Notes under the pieces: model-generated | Databases searched by the model: none | What the model was told of the DNA's origin: nothing | Seen by the model: only the letters and a program-made list of their open reading frames with translations | Program-made: the position numbers and the translations under genes | Source: Micromonospora siamensis | GTDB taxonomy: Bacteria; Actinomycetota; Actinomycetes; Mycobacteriales; Micromonosporaceae | DNA: 64,000 nt | Reading direction: 5' to 3' | Assembly (NCBI RefSeq): GCF_900090305.1 | Contig: NZ_LT607751.1 | Span: 2,604,001-2,668,000, forward strand | In this document: positions 46,277 through 54,595 of the stretch, in pieces | Numbering within the stretch: position 1 is the first letter of the stretch | Layout: every line of letters begins with the position of its first letter

Positions 46277-47176
46277 ATGCCGATCGACGCCGTCCTCACC
46301 GAGCTGCTCGTCCGACAGCTCGACGCCTGGTTGCCGGGGGCGCTGCGCCGCTCCCGGCGGGCCACCCTCGCCCTGGCGTACGCCGGGGGTGACGCCGCCG
46401 GCGCCGACGATGCGCTGCGGGTGGTGGGGGAGTTCGCCGACCGGCTGCGCGGGCGGCGGCTGACCGTGCTGGTGCTGGCCGGCGGTGACCAGGAGCTGCC
46501 GGCCCGGCTGGGCGCGGCGGAGGCCACCCTTCCCGGCGAGGTGACCGTGCACGTGGTGCCCGGCGACCCGGCCCGGCTGCCGGTGGCGTTGAAGGCCGCC
46601 GGCGCGGCCGGCGACCCGCTGCTGGCCGTGGTGCACGGCGCCGCCCCCGAGCCGGCGGTGCTCAAGGCGGTCACGACCGGCCGCCCGGCCGAGCTGCTCG
46701 CCGTGACGCCCGGGTCGGCCCCGCTGCGTCCGGCCCTGACCGCAGCCGGTTTCCCGCTGGTCGCCGAGGTGGAACTGGTGCCCGCCGACGGCTCACCGGC
46801 CTGGCTGCTCGGCTACGCCACCGGGCTGGACAAGAGCCTGGAGGCGTTCAAGGACGCCCTCTGGGCGGTCGACGAGTACGCCGGCGTCCGCTACCGCGAC
46901 CCCGCCGACCCGGCCGGGCGGCCGCTGGACGTCTCGCTGCACCCGGAGCCCGGCCCGCTGCGCCGCGAACTGGTCGCCGAGCTGGAGCGCGGCGGCCCGG
47001 CCACGGTGACCGAGCTGCGCCGGTTCACGCTGACCTCGACCGTCTACCGGGTGGAGGACACCACCCGGGCGCTGACCGCCCTGCTCGACGCAGGCGCCGT
47101 ACGCCGCGAACCGGAGCACGGCCGGCTGGGTGGGGACGTGCTGATCAGCCCCGGGGACGGCTCGTCAGCTGCTTGA
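46277..47176 (+). CDS. Unassigned protein with C-terminal winged-helix-like region
   Basis: A 299-aa protein from ATG 46277. The N-terminal 200 residues look like an alpha/beta fold with VLVLAGGDQELPARLG and LLAVVHGAAPEP. The C-terminal part (GLDKSLEAFKDALWAVDEYA, GVRYRDP, then a winged-helix-like VTELRRFTLTSTVYRVEDTT) recalls the wHTH end of three-Cys-motif partner (TcmP) proteins, though this match is from memory and uncertain. No metal-binding Cys are present. The last 32 nt overlap the convergent ion-channel gene. Confidence 0.6.
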   Translation: MPIDAVLTELLVRQLDAWLPGALRRSRRATLALAYAGGDAAGADDALRVVGEFADRLRGRRLTVLVLAGGDQELPARLGAAEATLPGEVTVHVVPGDPARLPVALKAAGAAGDPLLAVVHGAAPEPAVLKAVTTGRPAELLAVTPGSAPLRPALTAAGFPLVAEVELVPADGSPAWLLGYATGLDKSLEAFKDALWAVDEYAGVRYRDPADPAGRPLDVSLHPEPGPLRRELVAELERGGPATVTELRRFTLTSTVYRVEDTTRALTALLDAGAVRREPEHGRLGGDVLISPGDGSSAA

Positions 47177-47663
47177 CCACGATGGACGCGCCGGTGGTGA
47201 TGACACCGATGCTGAACAGCATCTGCACGCAGGCCAGGATCCGGGCGATCTGCCCCTGGGCGTGCACGTCGCCGTAGCCGACGGTGGTGAGCGTGGCCAG
47301 CGCGTAGTAGAGCGCGTCGACCCGGGTGTGCAGGCCGACGAACTCGCCGGGCCGGCTGTCGGCGACCACGAAGTCGGCCAGCGCGAAGGCGAGCAGGCCG
47401 GCGACCAGGGCGACGGCGAGCCGGATCAGTGAGTGCAGCTCCGCCGCCGTGCCCTGCCGGGTGGCGGCGATCTGCCGGCGTACCTGGCCGGTCACCACCA
47501 CCGCGACGATCAGCACCAGCAGCAGCGTGCCGACGGAACGCAGCGCCAGCCGCAGGCCGTTGGGGTCGGCCTCGACCGGCACGAGGAAGTACGCCAGCAG
47601 CAGCAGGACCACCGACAGCAACGCCCGCCGCCGCTGCCACTTCCAGGACACCGCCTGCGCCAT
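47145..47663 (-). CDS. Two-helix potassium channel-family protein
   Basis: A 172-aa membrane protein from ATG 47661-47663. About four hydrophobic segments are visible; the last two flank a pore helix and selectivity filter TLTTVGYGDV, the K-channel signature (TVGYG). No C-terminal RCK domain is present. It would conduct K+ passively; oligomerisation as a tetramer is family knowledge. Its 3' end overlaps the convergent gene. Confidence 0.87.
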   Translation of the reverse strand: MAQAVSWKWQRRRALLSVVLLLLAYFLVPVEADPNGLRLALRSVGTLLLVLIVAVVVTGQVRRQIAATRQGTAAELHSLIRLAVALVAGLLAFALADFVVADSRPGEFVGLHTRVDALYYALATLTTVGYGDVHAQGQIARILACVQMLFSIGVITTGASIVVKQLTSRPRG

Positions 47664-47721
47664 GCCGCCGATTCTGCGCCCGGGCGCCCCTCCCGCCGGC
47701 CCGAACGGCCCGGGACGAACC

Positions 47722-47756
47722 GAACGGGGTGCCGGTGAACCACCGGCACCCCGTTC
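47722..47756. terminator. Perfect 16-bp hairpin terminator
   Basis: GAACGGGGTGCCGGTG (47722-47737) pairs exactly with 47741-47756 around an AAC loop, just after the DUF4236-like gene on the minus strand. Confidence 0.85.
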
Positions 47757-47768
47757 AACCTCGGGACG

Positions 47769-47948
47769 TCACGCCCGGGACTTGTCCTGCTTCCAGGAGA
47801 GCGGCCCCGGCAGGTCCACGCGGTGCGCCTTGGCCCGGGAGTTCCAGGACCAGCGACCGATCTTGATGGTCCACGAGGACATGCCGTTCTCGGTGAAGTT
47901 GAGGATCAGCGGCCCGTACTTCTTCCGCTTGCGGAACATCAGACCCAT
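47769..47948 (-). CDS. DUF4236-like small protein
   Basis: A 59-aa basic protein from ATG 47946-47948 behind AAGGGAG. The sequence MGLMFRKRKKYGPLILNFTE with following WTIKIGRWSWNSRAK resembles the DUF4236 family (MGFRFRKSIKLGPGVRLN-type starts), small proteins of unknown function. It is followed by a perfect terminator hairpin and preceded by about 120 nt of leader. Confidence 0.75.
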   Translation of the reverse strand: MGLMFRKRKKYGPLILNFTENGMSSWTIKIGRWSWNSRAKAHRVDLPGPLSWKQDKSRA

Positions 47949-48066
47949 CGTGGGCTCCCTTCGCCGTACCCTGTGATGCCCTACCGTCTCGGCGCTGAAC
48001 ATGCCCGGAACGGCTTTTCGTGAAACCTGCTCCGTTCCGCACTGGACGGTCGGGTCCGCACCCGCC

Positions 48067-48585
48067 TCAGTCGGCGGTCGGGTGGCGGTGCCGGGCGAGG
48101 ACCCGGGTGGTGCTGCCGTCGTCCTCGGTGACGTCCCGCTCGTGCCGGAAGCCGAGCCGGTCGAGCAGGGCCAGCGAGGCGGTGTTGTCGGCCGCCACGG
48201 TGGCGTACACGGTGGACAGGCCGAGGGTGTCGAAGCCGTGGGCGACCACCGCCCGGGCGATCTCGCTGCCCAGCCCGGCGCCCCACGCCGAGGGCAGGAG
48301 CGCGTAGATGATCTCGTGGCCGTCGACGTCGTCGGTCCGTTTGATCTCGGCGTGCCCGACCAGTTCGCCGTCGCGGCGGACCGCCCAGACGGCGAACCGG
48401 TCCTGCGGATAGACCTGGCTGAACAGCCGGTCGAACACGCCGCGGGCCTGGGTCTCGCCCATCGGCCCGTTGCCCATGTAGCGGCCCACCTCAGGGTCGG
48501 TGAGCAGGGCGACCGCGACTTCGGCGTCGGCACGCCGGTAGGGCTCCAGCAGCAGCCGGGGCGTGCGCAGGACGGGGGTGGGCAT
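48067..48585 (-). CDS. GNAT-family N-acetyltransferase (RimJ/RimL-like)
   Basis: A 172-aa protein from ATG 48583-48585, which overlaps the Rrf2 gene stop (ATGA). Typical motifs are LRTPRLLLEPYRRADAEVAV, the acetyl-CoA site PSAWGAGLGSEIARAVVAHG and ATVAADNTASLALLDRLGFR. It transfers acetyl from acetyl-CoA to a protein N-terminus or small amine; the substrate is unknown. It is co-transcribed with the Rrf2-type regulator. Confidence 0.9.
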   Translation of the reverse strand: MPTPVLRTPRLLLEPYRRADAEVAVALLTDPEVGRYMGNGPMGETQARGVFDRLFSQVYPQDRFAVWAVRRDGELVGHAEIKRTDDVDGHEIIYALLPSAWGAGLGSEIARAVVAHGFDTLGLSTVYATVAADNTASLALLDRLGFRHERDVTEDDGSTTRVLARHRHPTAD

Positions 48586-49040
48586 CAGCGGGGCTCCCAG
48601 GCGTCGGGCTGAGCCGTCAACCTACGGACGTGGGCGGGGAGCCGGCCACTGGTTATCTCGGCGAGGCTCACCTCGTCGACGACCCGCCGGACGGCGGCCC
48701 GGACAGCCACCCAGAGCCCGGGCAGGTGCTGGGCGGAACCCTCGTAGCTGGTCTCCTCCGGGCGCAGCCCGCGTACCCCGGCCAGCGGGCCCTCCACGGC
48801 GCGCAGGATCGACCCGACGGTGACCTCGCGGGGCGGGCGGGTGAGGGTGTAGCCGCCCTCGGCGCCGCGCTGGGCCCGGACGATGCCGGCGCGGCGCAGG
48901 TCGGCCAGGACGGCCTCGAGGAACTTGCGCGGCATGTCCTGCTCGGCGGCGATGGCCTGGGTGGACATGAGTTTCGGGTACGCGGTGGCGAGGCTCAGCG
49001 AGGCCCGTACCGCGTAGTCACCCCGCGCGGAGATCTGCAC
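48585..49040 (-). CDS. Rrf2-family regulator without iron-sulfur cysteines
   Basis: A 151-aa protein from GTG 49038-49040. The start MQISARGDYAVRASLSLA, the HTH region MPRKFLEAVLADLRRAGIVR and QRGAEGGYTLTRPP are standard for Rrf2. There is no cysteine at all, so it cannot ligate an Fe-S cluster as IscR or NsrR do; it belongs to the cluster-free branch whose signal is unknown. It is followed by a GNAT gene with a 4-nt overlap and lies 7 nt after the AraC-type gene, so the three may share a transcript. Confidence 0.88.
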   Translation of the reverse strand: MQISARGDYAVRASLSLATAYPKLMSTQAIAAEQDMPRKFLEAVLADLRRAGIVRAQRGAEGGYTLTRPPREVTVGSILRAVEGPLAGVRGLRPEETSYEGSAQHLPGLWVAVRAAVRRVVDEVSLAEITSGRLPAHVRRLTAQPDAWEPR

Positions 49041-49047
49041 CCCGCCA

Positions 49048-49944
49048 TCATGCCTGGCCGGTGCCGCCGCTCGGGTCGGCGGGCGGTCGGGGGCGCACGA
49101 TGCGGGCGCCGGGGTTGGGCTGGTCGGCCCCGGCGCGGAAGGCGCCCGGGCTGACCCCGACCTCGCGGGTGAAGAAGCGGCCGAAGTTGGTCGGCTCGGG
49201 AAAGCCGAGCCGCCGGCCGATCCGGGCGATCGGCTCGTCGGTGGCGGCCAGCATGCGGGCGGCCTGCAACGCGACCCGCTCGTCGATGACCTGCTTGGCG
49301 CTGCGCCCGGTCACCGCCAGGCAGGCCCGGGTGAGGGTACGCACCGAGCAGCCCAGTCGGGCCGCGTAGTCCTCGACCCGCCGGCTGTGCTGGTAGCCGG
49401 CCTCCACCTCGCGGCAGAACCGGTGGAACGTGGTGGCCTCGGGCCGGTTCTCCGGCGCGGTGGCGTCGGCCAGGCCGAGCCGGTGCAGCAGCACCGCGAG
49501 CTGGTGGCGCAGCAACCCCCGCGCGGCCGGTACGTCCCGGTGCCGGCGGCAGTCCACGGCGAGCTGGCTGATCTCGTTGATCACCGCGTCCTCGTCCTCC
49601 CCGGTGAGCTGCCGCACGGTGGGCACCGCGTCCGGGTCGACGTCGAGGCCGCGCAGCGCGGCCGGCTCCCAGCGGACGACGGTGGCGTCCAGCTGTGCAC
49701 CGGTGCGGCGCAGCGCCTGGCCGGGCCGGGCGCGCAGCAGCGTGCCGGGGCGGGCCGGCAGCGAGCGGAAGTCCAGCTCGACGGTGCCGTGCCCGCCGGT
49801 GACCAGCACCAGCAGGTCGGCGTCGAGCAGGACCGGTCGACGCCAGCCGCGCTCGGCGGCGAGGTCGCCGAGCGCGAGCGTGTCGATCTCGGCGGGGGAG
49901 AGGTCGGTACGGGTGGCCGGGGAGAGCTGTCCGGAAGAGACCAT
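49048..49944 (-). CDS. AraC-family transcriptional regulator
   Basis: A 298-aa protein from ATG 49942-49944. A cupin-like N-terminal half (LLVLVTGGHGTVELDFRSLP) is followed by two AraC HTH units: VEDYAARLGCSVRTLTRACL and ARIGRRLGFPEPTNFGRFFT. It is divergent from the SDR gene at 50081, its most plausible target; TACCG-CT-CGGTA (50032-50043) in the gap is a possible binding site. The ligand is unknown. Confidence 0.9.
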   Translation of the reverse strand: MVSSGQLSPATRTDLSPAEIDTLALGDLAAERGWRRPVLLDADLLVLVTGGHGTVELDFRSLPARPGTLLRARPGQALRRTGAQLDATVVRWEPAALRGLDVDPDAVPTVRQLTGEDEDAVINEISQLAVDCRRHRDVPAARGLLRHQLAVLLHRLGLADATAPENRPEATTFHRFCREVEAGYQHSRRVEDYAARLGCSVRTLTRACLAVTGRSAKQVIDERVALQAARMLAATDEPIARIGRRLGFPEPTNFGRFFTREVGVSPGAFRAGADQPNPGARIVRPRPPADPSGGTGQA

Positions 49945-50080
49945 CGACTTCGACGTTAACCGCCGTTCCGGCAGGTTGCATCCCGAGCGGTGCCGTCGGG
50001 GCTTGTCCGGGCCGCGCCGGGCGGATTAGGTTACCGCTCGGTAGCGTCCGGTTGGCCGGCCGCGCGGCGATGGGATGGGC

Positions 50081-50857
50081 ATGACGGATCTGTTCTCGGT
50101 CGACGGCAAGACGGTCCTGGTCACCGGCGGCTCCCGGGGGATCGGCCGGATGATCGCCGAGGGGTTCGTCCGGGCCGGCACCCGGGTGATCATCTCCTCC
50201 CGCAAGGCGGAGGCCTGCGCGGCGGTGGCGGAGGAACTGTCCGCCTTCGGGCGCTGCGAGGCGATCCCGGCCGACCTGAGCACCGACGCCGGCGCCGAGG
50301 GGCTCGCCGCCGCGGTCCGCGAGCGGGTCGACCGGCTCGACGTGCTGGTCAACAACGCGGGCGCCACCTGGGGGGCGCCGCTGGAGGCGTACCCCGAGAG
50401 CGCCTTCGACAAGCTCTGGGCAGTCAACGTCAAGGCCGTCTTCCGGCTCACCACGGCGCTGCTGCCCGCGCTGCGCGCGGCAGCCAGCGCCGACGACCCG
50501 GCCCGGGTGATCACCATCGGCTCGGTCGACGGCATCCGGGTGCCGTTCATGGAGGTGTACGCCTACTCCGCCACCAAGGCCGCCGTGCACATGCTGACCC
50601 GCACCCTGGCCCACCAGTTGGCCGGGGAGCGGATCACCGTCAACGCCATCGCGCCCGGACCGTTCGAGAGCCGGATGATGGCCTTCGCCCTGGACGACCC
50701 GGGATCCCGGGCGGCCATCGAGGCGCAGGTGCCACTGGGCCGGATCGGCCGCCCCGAGGACATGGCCGGCACGGCGATCTTCCTGGCCAGCCGGGCCGGG
50801 GCGTACCTGACCGGCGCGGTGATCCCGGTCGACGGGGGGATGACGACACACGGGTGA
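50081..50857 (+). CDS. Short-chain dehydrogenase/reductase (RhlG/FabG-like)
   Basis: About 258 aa from ATG 50081 (ATG 50075 in frame is possible). Motifs are VLVTGGSRGIGR (NADP-binding), NNAGATWG, the Ser in TIGSVDG, YSATK and the C-terminal GAVIPVDGGMTTHG. The closest style is RhlG or 3-oxoacyl reductase, acting on acyl or ketone substrates with NADPH. It is divergent from the AraC-type regulator and ends at a strong hairpin. Confidence 0.9.
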   Translation: MTDLFSVDGKTVLVTGGSRGIGRMIAEGFVRAGTRVIISSRKAEACAAVAEELSAFGRCEAIPADLSTDAGAEGLAAAVRERVDRLDVLVNNAGATWGAPLEAYPESAFDKLWAVNVKAVFRLTTALLPALRAAASADDPARVITIGSVDGIRVPFMEVYAYSATKAAVHMLTRTLAHQLAGERITVNAIAPGPFESRMMAFALDDPGSRAAIEAQVPLGRIGRPEDMAGTAIFLASRAGAYLTGAVIPVDGGMTTHG

Positions 50858-50890
50858 GCGGGCTGCCCGCGTACCCGATGGTGGGTAGCC

Positions 50891-50925
50891 GCAGCCGCGC
50901 GGACCCGGCAGGTCCGCGCGGCTGC
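50891..50925. terminator. Perfect 15-bp hairpin terminator
   Basis: GCAGCCGCGCGGACC (50891-50905) and its exact complement (50911-50925) with a 5-nt loop, between the SDR gene and convergent ssgB. Confidence 0.85.
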
Positions 50926-50936
50926 GATGTGCGTGC

Positions 50937-51368
50937 TCAGCGACCGGCGAGCAGCCGGTTCACCGCCGTGTCGACGTCCAGGTGCTCGGCCTCGCGGCCC
51001 CGCGGGACGACGACGTAGGTCCGCCGCAGGAAGCGCACCAGGACGCTGCGCGGCACCTCGAAGAGGGCGTTGCCGTCGGGTGACGACAGCGCCAGCGCGA
51101 CGAAGTCGCCGCGCGGGGTGGCCCACGGCCAGACCCGGACGTCACCGATGCCGGCCGGCTCGTCCAGGCCGGTGACCAGCAGCTCGCGGGCGAACGACCA
51201 GCTCACCGCCTCGCCACCGGCACTTTCGGCATGGAACAGGACATGGACCGCATACGGGTCAGCAGGGTCGTAGCGCAGACTGGCGCGCACCGGCAAGGCC
51301 GTGGCGTCAGGTGCGACGAGCCTTAGCGACGTCTCGACCTCTACGGTCGTCGGTCGGATGACACTCAT
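50937..51368 (-). CDS. ssgB: SsgB, sporulation/cell-division regulator of the SsgA family
   Basis: A 143-aa protein from ATG 51366-51368. The sequence MSVIRPTTVEVETSLRLVAP, LRYDPADPYAVHVLF, VSWSFARELL, VWPWATPRGDFVALALSSPD and RTYVVVPRG is the SsgA-like protein fold, and the length and conservation fit SsgB, the most conserved member. In Streptomyces SsgB positions FtsZ rings for sporulation septation. It is monocistronic. The 364-nt gap to 51732 holds its AT-richer promoter (around 51500-51540) and nothing else recognisable. Confidence 0.92.
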   Translation of the reverse strand: MSVIRPTTVEVETSLRLVAPDATALPVRASLRYDPADPYAVHVLFHAESAGGEAVSWSFARELLVTGLDEPAGIGDVRVWPWATPRGDFVALALSSPDGNALFEVPRSVLVRFLRRTYVVVPRGREAEHLDVDTAVNRLLAGR

Positions 51369-51732
51369 GGACGTTCTCCCCCCGGCACCGCTGCGGAACG
51401 CGCGTGTCCCGCTTTTCCCATACTCAGGTGCTACCTCTGGCTACGCTCCGCCATACGCTGACTTCACCCAGTGGTGGGAAGGGGGTCGGAGCGTCCTCGC
51501 GAATGTGAAAATTCTTGTAGGATTTCCGGTCTTGCCCAGTGCGTGATCCCGCCCGGAAGTCGGGTGGTTCAGACGTCGACTTACTCCGGTAACGTCCAGT
51601 CGTCCGCCGGAGTGACGGTCCGGCGCAACACTCGCGGGCGAAATAGGGCAGAGACGCTCCATAACGGATACCGCGCCCACCGTGAGTCCACCGAACGGTG
51701 GGGTTTGAGCAGCCAAAAGTCGGGGGTAACGG

Positions 51733-52218
51733 GTGCCGATGGAGCAGGAGGACCGGAACGGTCGGGCAACGGGATCCGACCGTCCGCGGCGGGGCGGCAC
51801 CGCCGTCGCCGACCGGCCGCGCAGCGCCTGGCGCCAACGACTCCGCACCACCCTCGACCTGATCCGGTCCAACCCCACCGGCCGGGTCACCCTCAAGATC
51901 CTCATCGCGATCGCCGGCGCCCTCGTCGTCACCGTCGGCATCGCCCTGATCCCGCTGCCCGGCCCCGGCTGGCTCATCGTCATCGCCGGCCTCGCCATCT
52001 GGGCCGTCGAGTTCCACTGGGCCCGCCGGCTGCTCGGCTTCACCCGCCGGCACGTCCAGGCCTGGACCCGGTGGGTCACCACCCGGTCCCTCGGGGTGCG
52101 GTTCGTACTCGGGTCCGTCGGGCTGGTCTTCGTCGCCGTGGTGGTCTGGCTGTCGCTGAAGTACAGCTTCGGCATCGACCTCGTCGCCCGCATCGGGCAC
52201 TACCTCGCCACGCACTGA
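51733..52218 (+). CDS. PGPGW-motif membrane protein (TIGR02611 family)
   Basis: A 161-aa protein from GTG 51733; ATG 51739 is an alternative. A polar Arg-rich N-terminus leads two or three membrane helices; the diagnostic stretch GIALIPLPGPGWLIVIAGLA contains the PGPGW motif. The C-terminus has another helix (VLGSVGLVFVAVVVWLSLKY). Such proteins are widespread in actinobacteria, with no known function. The gene directly precedes the tRNA-Val gene. Confidence 0.87.
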   Translation: MPMEQEDRNGRATGSDRPRRGGTAVADRPRSAWRQRLRTTLDLIRSNPTGRVTLKILIAIAGALVVTVGIALIPLPGPGWLIVIAGLAIWAVEFHWARRLLGFTRRHVQAWTRWVTTRSLGVRFVLGSVGLVFVAVVVWLSLKYSFGIDLVARIGHYLATH

Positions 52219-52266
52219 CCCGGTTTTTGGTCCGGGTCCACGATCGGGTAGAGTCAACGGCGCTGA

Positions 52267-52338
52267 GGGCGATTAGCTCAGCGGGAGAGCGCTTCGTTCA
52301 CACCGAAGAGGTCACTGGTTCGATCCCAGTATCGCCCA
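52267..52338 (+). tRNA. tRNA-Val (CAC anticodon)
   Basis: The cloverleaf is complete: acceptor GGGCGAT/ATCGCCC, D-arm GCTC/GAGC, anticodon arm CTTCG-TTCACAC-CGAAG with CAC at the wobble-to-36 positions (reads GUG, Val) and T-arm ACTGG-TTCGATC-CCAGT. The CCA end is not fully encoded. Its 3' half serves as attachment site for the accessory region that follows. Confidence 0.96.
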
Positions 52339-52346
52339 CTCAGGTC
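52298..52346 (+). other. attL-like repeat (tRNA-Val 3' half)
   Basis: Begins TCACACCGAAGAGGTCAC in the anticodon loop and ends with CAGGTC after the tRNA. Paired with 57377-57425 (mismatches at 52332 and 52340). Confidence 0.8.
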
Positions 52347-52380
52347 AAAGGCCACTTCCCGGCTTCGGGAGGTGGCCTTT
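52347..52380 (+). terminator. Terminator after tRNA-Val
   Basis: AAAGGCCACTTCCCG (52347-52361) pairs with 52366-52380 with one wobble and a 4-nt loop, directly after the tRNA. A decayed echo (GGCTGGCCTTTCTG, about 54543-54556) follows the internal att-like copy. Confidence 0.8.
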
Positions 52381-53153
52381 CTGCTGCCGTACGGCAGGGC
52401 GGTCAGCGGATCATCAGCGGGCGTGTGGCAGAGAGCTTCAGGGCCGCTCTCGAGGAGATCGGCTTTGTAGCTCCAGGCCCTCGTTGCTTCCCCGCGGCGC
52501 CCTCGGGCGGCCGGGACGGCCCACCCGGCTCTACACGTCCGGCAGTCCTGGGTGGAGGCGCGCTGTCGCCTTGCCGTGCGCGGCTCTTGGGTCTTACAGG
52601 CCGATTGCCGAATTCGCCTGTAACTGGATCAAGCGCGTTCCGCGCGGCGCGGGTCGGGGCGCGGCAAACGGCTCCTGCGGAGCCGCCGCCCCGGCGCCCA
52701 CGGGCGCCGGGGCGGAAAGTCAGCCGGCCCGCAACCCACGCCCCGCCCCGCGCGTCACCCCTGGATCATTCAGCGGTCCGGTGCCCAGTCCCGGGGCAGA
52801 TAGGCCAAGCGGACACTCCATCACCCGGTTCTCAGCGCTCCCGAAGCACGGGAATGCTTGTGGGACGCTGCCGGGCGACCAAGTTGCCGAACGATCTATA
52901 CGAGGCCCTGGTGCCATCCCTGGGGCGCCGTTGGCGCTCTCCTCCGTCCCTGCTCTCCGGCTGAGTTCGCCGAGGACCGGACAGAGTGAGGTTGAGGAGG
53001 GGTGAAGGGTGGGGGAGGGGCCGGGGTTGGAGCTGCCTCCGGCGGGGGCCAGACGACTCCGAGATGGAGTTGCCGAACGGTTCCGGTCGTGGGTGGTTGA
53101 GGTGGGATGGCGAAAAGCTCGGCCTCCTGTCGGCTCTGTAATGGCTGGCAGGG
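52381..53153. other. Gene-free stretch with palindromes
   Basis: No convincing gene in either strand. A perfect 14-bp inverted repeat (52686-52699 with 52702-52715) and other GC-rich palindromes are present. It reads like decayed element DNA after the tRNA. Confidence 0.5.
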
Positions 53154-53693
53154 CTAGGGCGTACCTGTAGGCTCCGGTTTGGCGGCAGGAGCGTTGACGT
53201 CATCTGTAGATGAGAAGCTGAAGCTGCTCACCTTCCAGTGCCGTTCTCTGTTGGAAAGGGACACCCTCACCGTCCCCGCATCAGTGGGTACGTCGAACGT
53301 GTAGGCGGGAGTTCCCGTTGCGACCAAGCTCGGCGTTCCGGTGACCCGGCTTGCCGGTACGTCTAAATTGCTGACCGCTCCGAATAGGGTGGCGAGTTGC
53401 CGTGTGCACAACTGTTGAACGTCACGCCGCCATTGTTCGAAGGGAATGCCCGGGCGTGCCCAAGTAGTCGCAAACCGAAGCGCGACGTCTGAAAGCTCCT
53501 GGACGTCTGGTGAGGGTCCGGAAGGTGCCCAGGTTCCCGGGGCGCTTCCCACTACTACGGCGGAATCCCCGGCGGGCTCCACAACCGCACCTCCTTGGTT
53601 CCTAGTTCCGCACCCGCCCATCATGAGGGCAATGGTGGCGAAAAGCGCACCTACTTTAGCAAGCGAACGTTCCACTTTGCTGGCCCGCTTCAA
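53154..53693 (-). CDS. Putative lipoprotein of the accessory region
   Basis: About 179 aa if started at TTG 53691-53693 (AGGA six nt upstream); GTG 53675 is an alternative. A Lys/Arg start precedes a hydrophobic stretch (VGALFATIALMMGGC) ending in a lipobox-like MGGC, so it is probably surface-anchored. The mature part has a helix with LSDVALRFATTWARPGIPFE and a beta-rich end (AYTFDVPTDAGTVRVSLSNR, WKVSSFSFSS). Small lipoproteins of this style occur in actinobacterial conjugative elements, perhaps helping transfer; this is inference. Codon usage is less GC-biased than in the core genes. Confidence 0.65.
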   Translation of the reverse strand: MKRASKVERSLAKVGALFATIALMMGGCGTRNQGGAVVEPAGDSAVVVGSAPGTWAPSGPSPDVQELSDVALRFATTWARPGIPFEQWRRDVQQLCTRQLATLFGAVSNLDVPASRVTGTPSLVATGTPAYTFDVPTDAGTVRVSLSNRERHWKVSSFSFSSTDDVNAPAAKPEPTGTP

Positions 53694-53891
53694 GCGATTC
53701 CTGCCGGAGGCGAGAATCGATGGATGTGGCTCGCCTGCGTTCGGCACTACAGTTGAGCAGACGATGCCCTGACGGTAGACAGCCTGAGGCCATATCCGCA
53801 TCTGTCGTTTGTTTGTGCGATGAGCGACGATGCCGTGGGTGCCTGCCATGCGACCAAAAGGTACTCCTCCGAGGATGTGTAGTCAACGGAG

Positions 53892-54269
53892 TCAAAGCAT
53901 GCATCTCTGTTCCGTGCATGGCCCCTGATGCGATAACTTCCCGGACCCTTTGCTGCTCAAAAGTGGCAGAGGCGGTACGTCCTCTGCTTCCTCATACTCT
54001 AAAAGGTGAACTCGACGGTCGCCCTGGGTCGAAACGACGCTCACCTCGACAAGTTCTTCCCAAGGGTCAAGGTCAAGCTCCGGCGGTGCTTCTACAACAT
54101 CGACAGTGACATTCACAGATCATCGGTTAATCCCCGTATGGACTAATGCACCAGTTGGCGTAGTGCCGAAGAGGCCTGTTGGCCAGTCGACATTGCTAAA
54201 ATCTACCGCATTTCCCTCAAGAATTCCGAACAAGTGGTCGGATATCGACACTCGCGCCGATGGTGACAT
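53892..54269 (-). pseudogene. Hypothetical protein gene interrupted by an in-frame TGA
   Basis: From ATG 54267-54269 the frame reads SISDHLFGILEGNAVDFSNV and GALVHTGINR, meets TGA at 54120-54122, then continues in the same frame with NVTVDVVEAPPELDLDPWEE and VEVSVVSTQGDRRVHLLEYE to a stop at 53892. Both parts look like one protein with an EAPPELDLDPWEE-type middle seen in small actinobacterial proteins of unknown function. The last residues (SSKGSGKLSHQGPCTEQRCM) look out of place, suggesting a truncated or replaced end. Confidence 0.5.
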
Positions 54270-54473
54270 CCCCGCTCCCGCTCCTATCATCGACTTGGGT
54301 TACAACCGACCGCTGAGTTGCCGCTCTCTGGAGGTCAAAGGGCATGGCCGTGCGCCTCCGTCAGCAAGAGACACCGGGCCAACGATGGCCAGCCGACCTT
54401 AGACGGTAGCTGCCCCGAACCTGACGGCATCAGATGGCATCGGTTGGGGCACGTCGACTGACGGGGACCAGCA

Positions 54474-54492
54474 TTCACACCGAAGAGGTCAC
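54474..54492 (+). other. Internal decayed att-like copy
   Basis: TTCACACCGAAGAGGTCAC matches the tRNA-Val anticodon region exactly for 19 nt, then diverges. About 83 nt on, GGCCTTTCTG echoes the tRNA terminator (87 nt in the original), so a longer copy has probably decayed. Nothing else is recognised in 54404-54595. Confidence 0.6.
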
Positions 54493-54595
54493 CGCTGTGA
54501 GCCAGTTCGTGTGCTGAGGTCGAATGTTGCCGGGACTGCTGAGGCTGGCCTTTCTGATCGCATTCTTGCGCCGCGCCGACGCAGCTAGTTGGATC

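Noticed and set aside
52484..53005. Possible gene after the tRNA
   Set aside because: Composition is Arg/Pro/Ser-rich noise through GC palindromes, with no start signal or motif.
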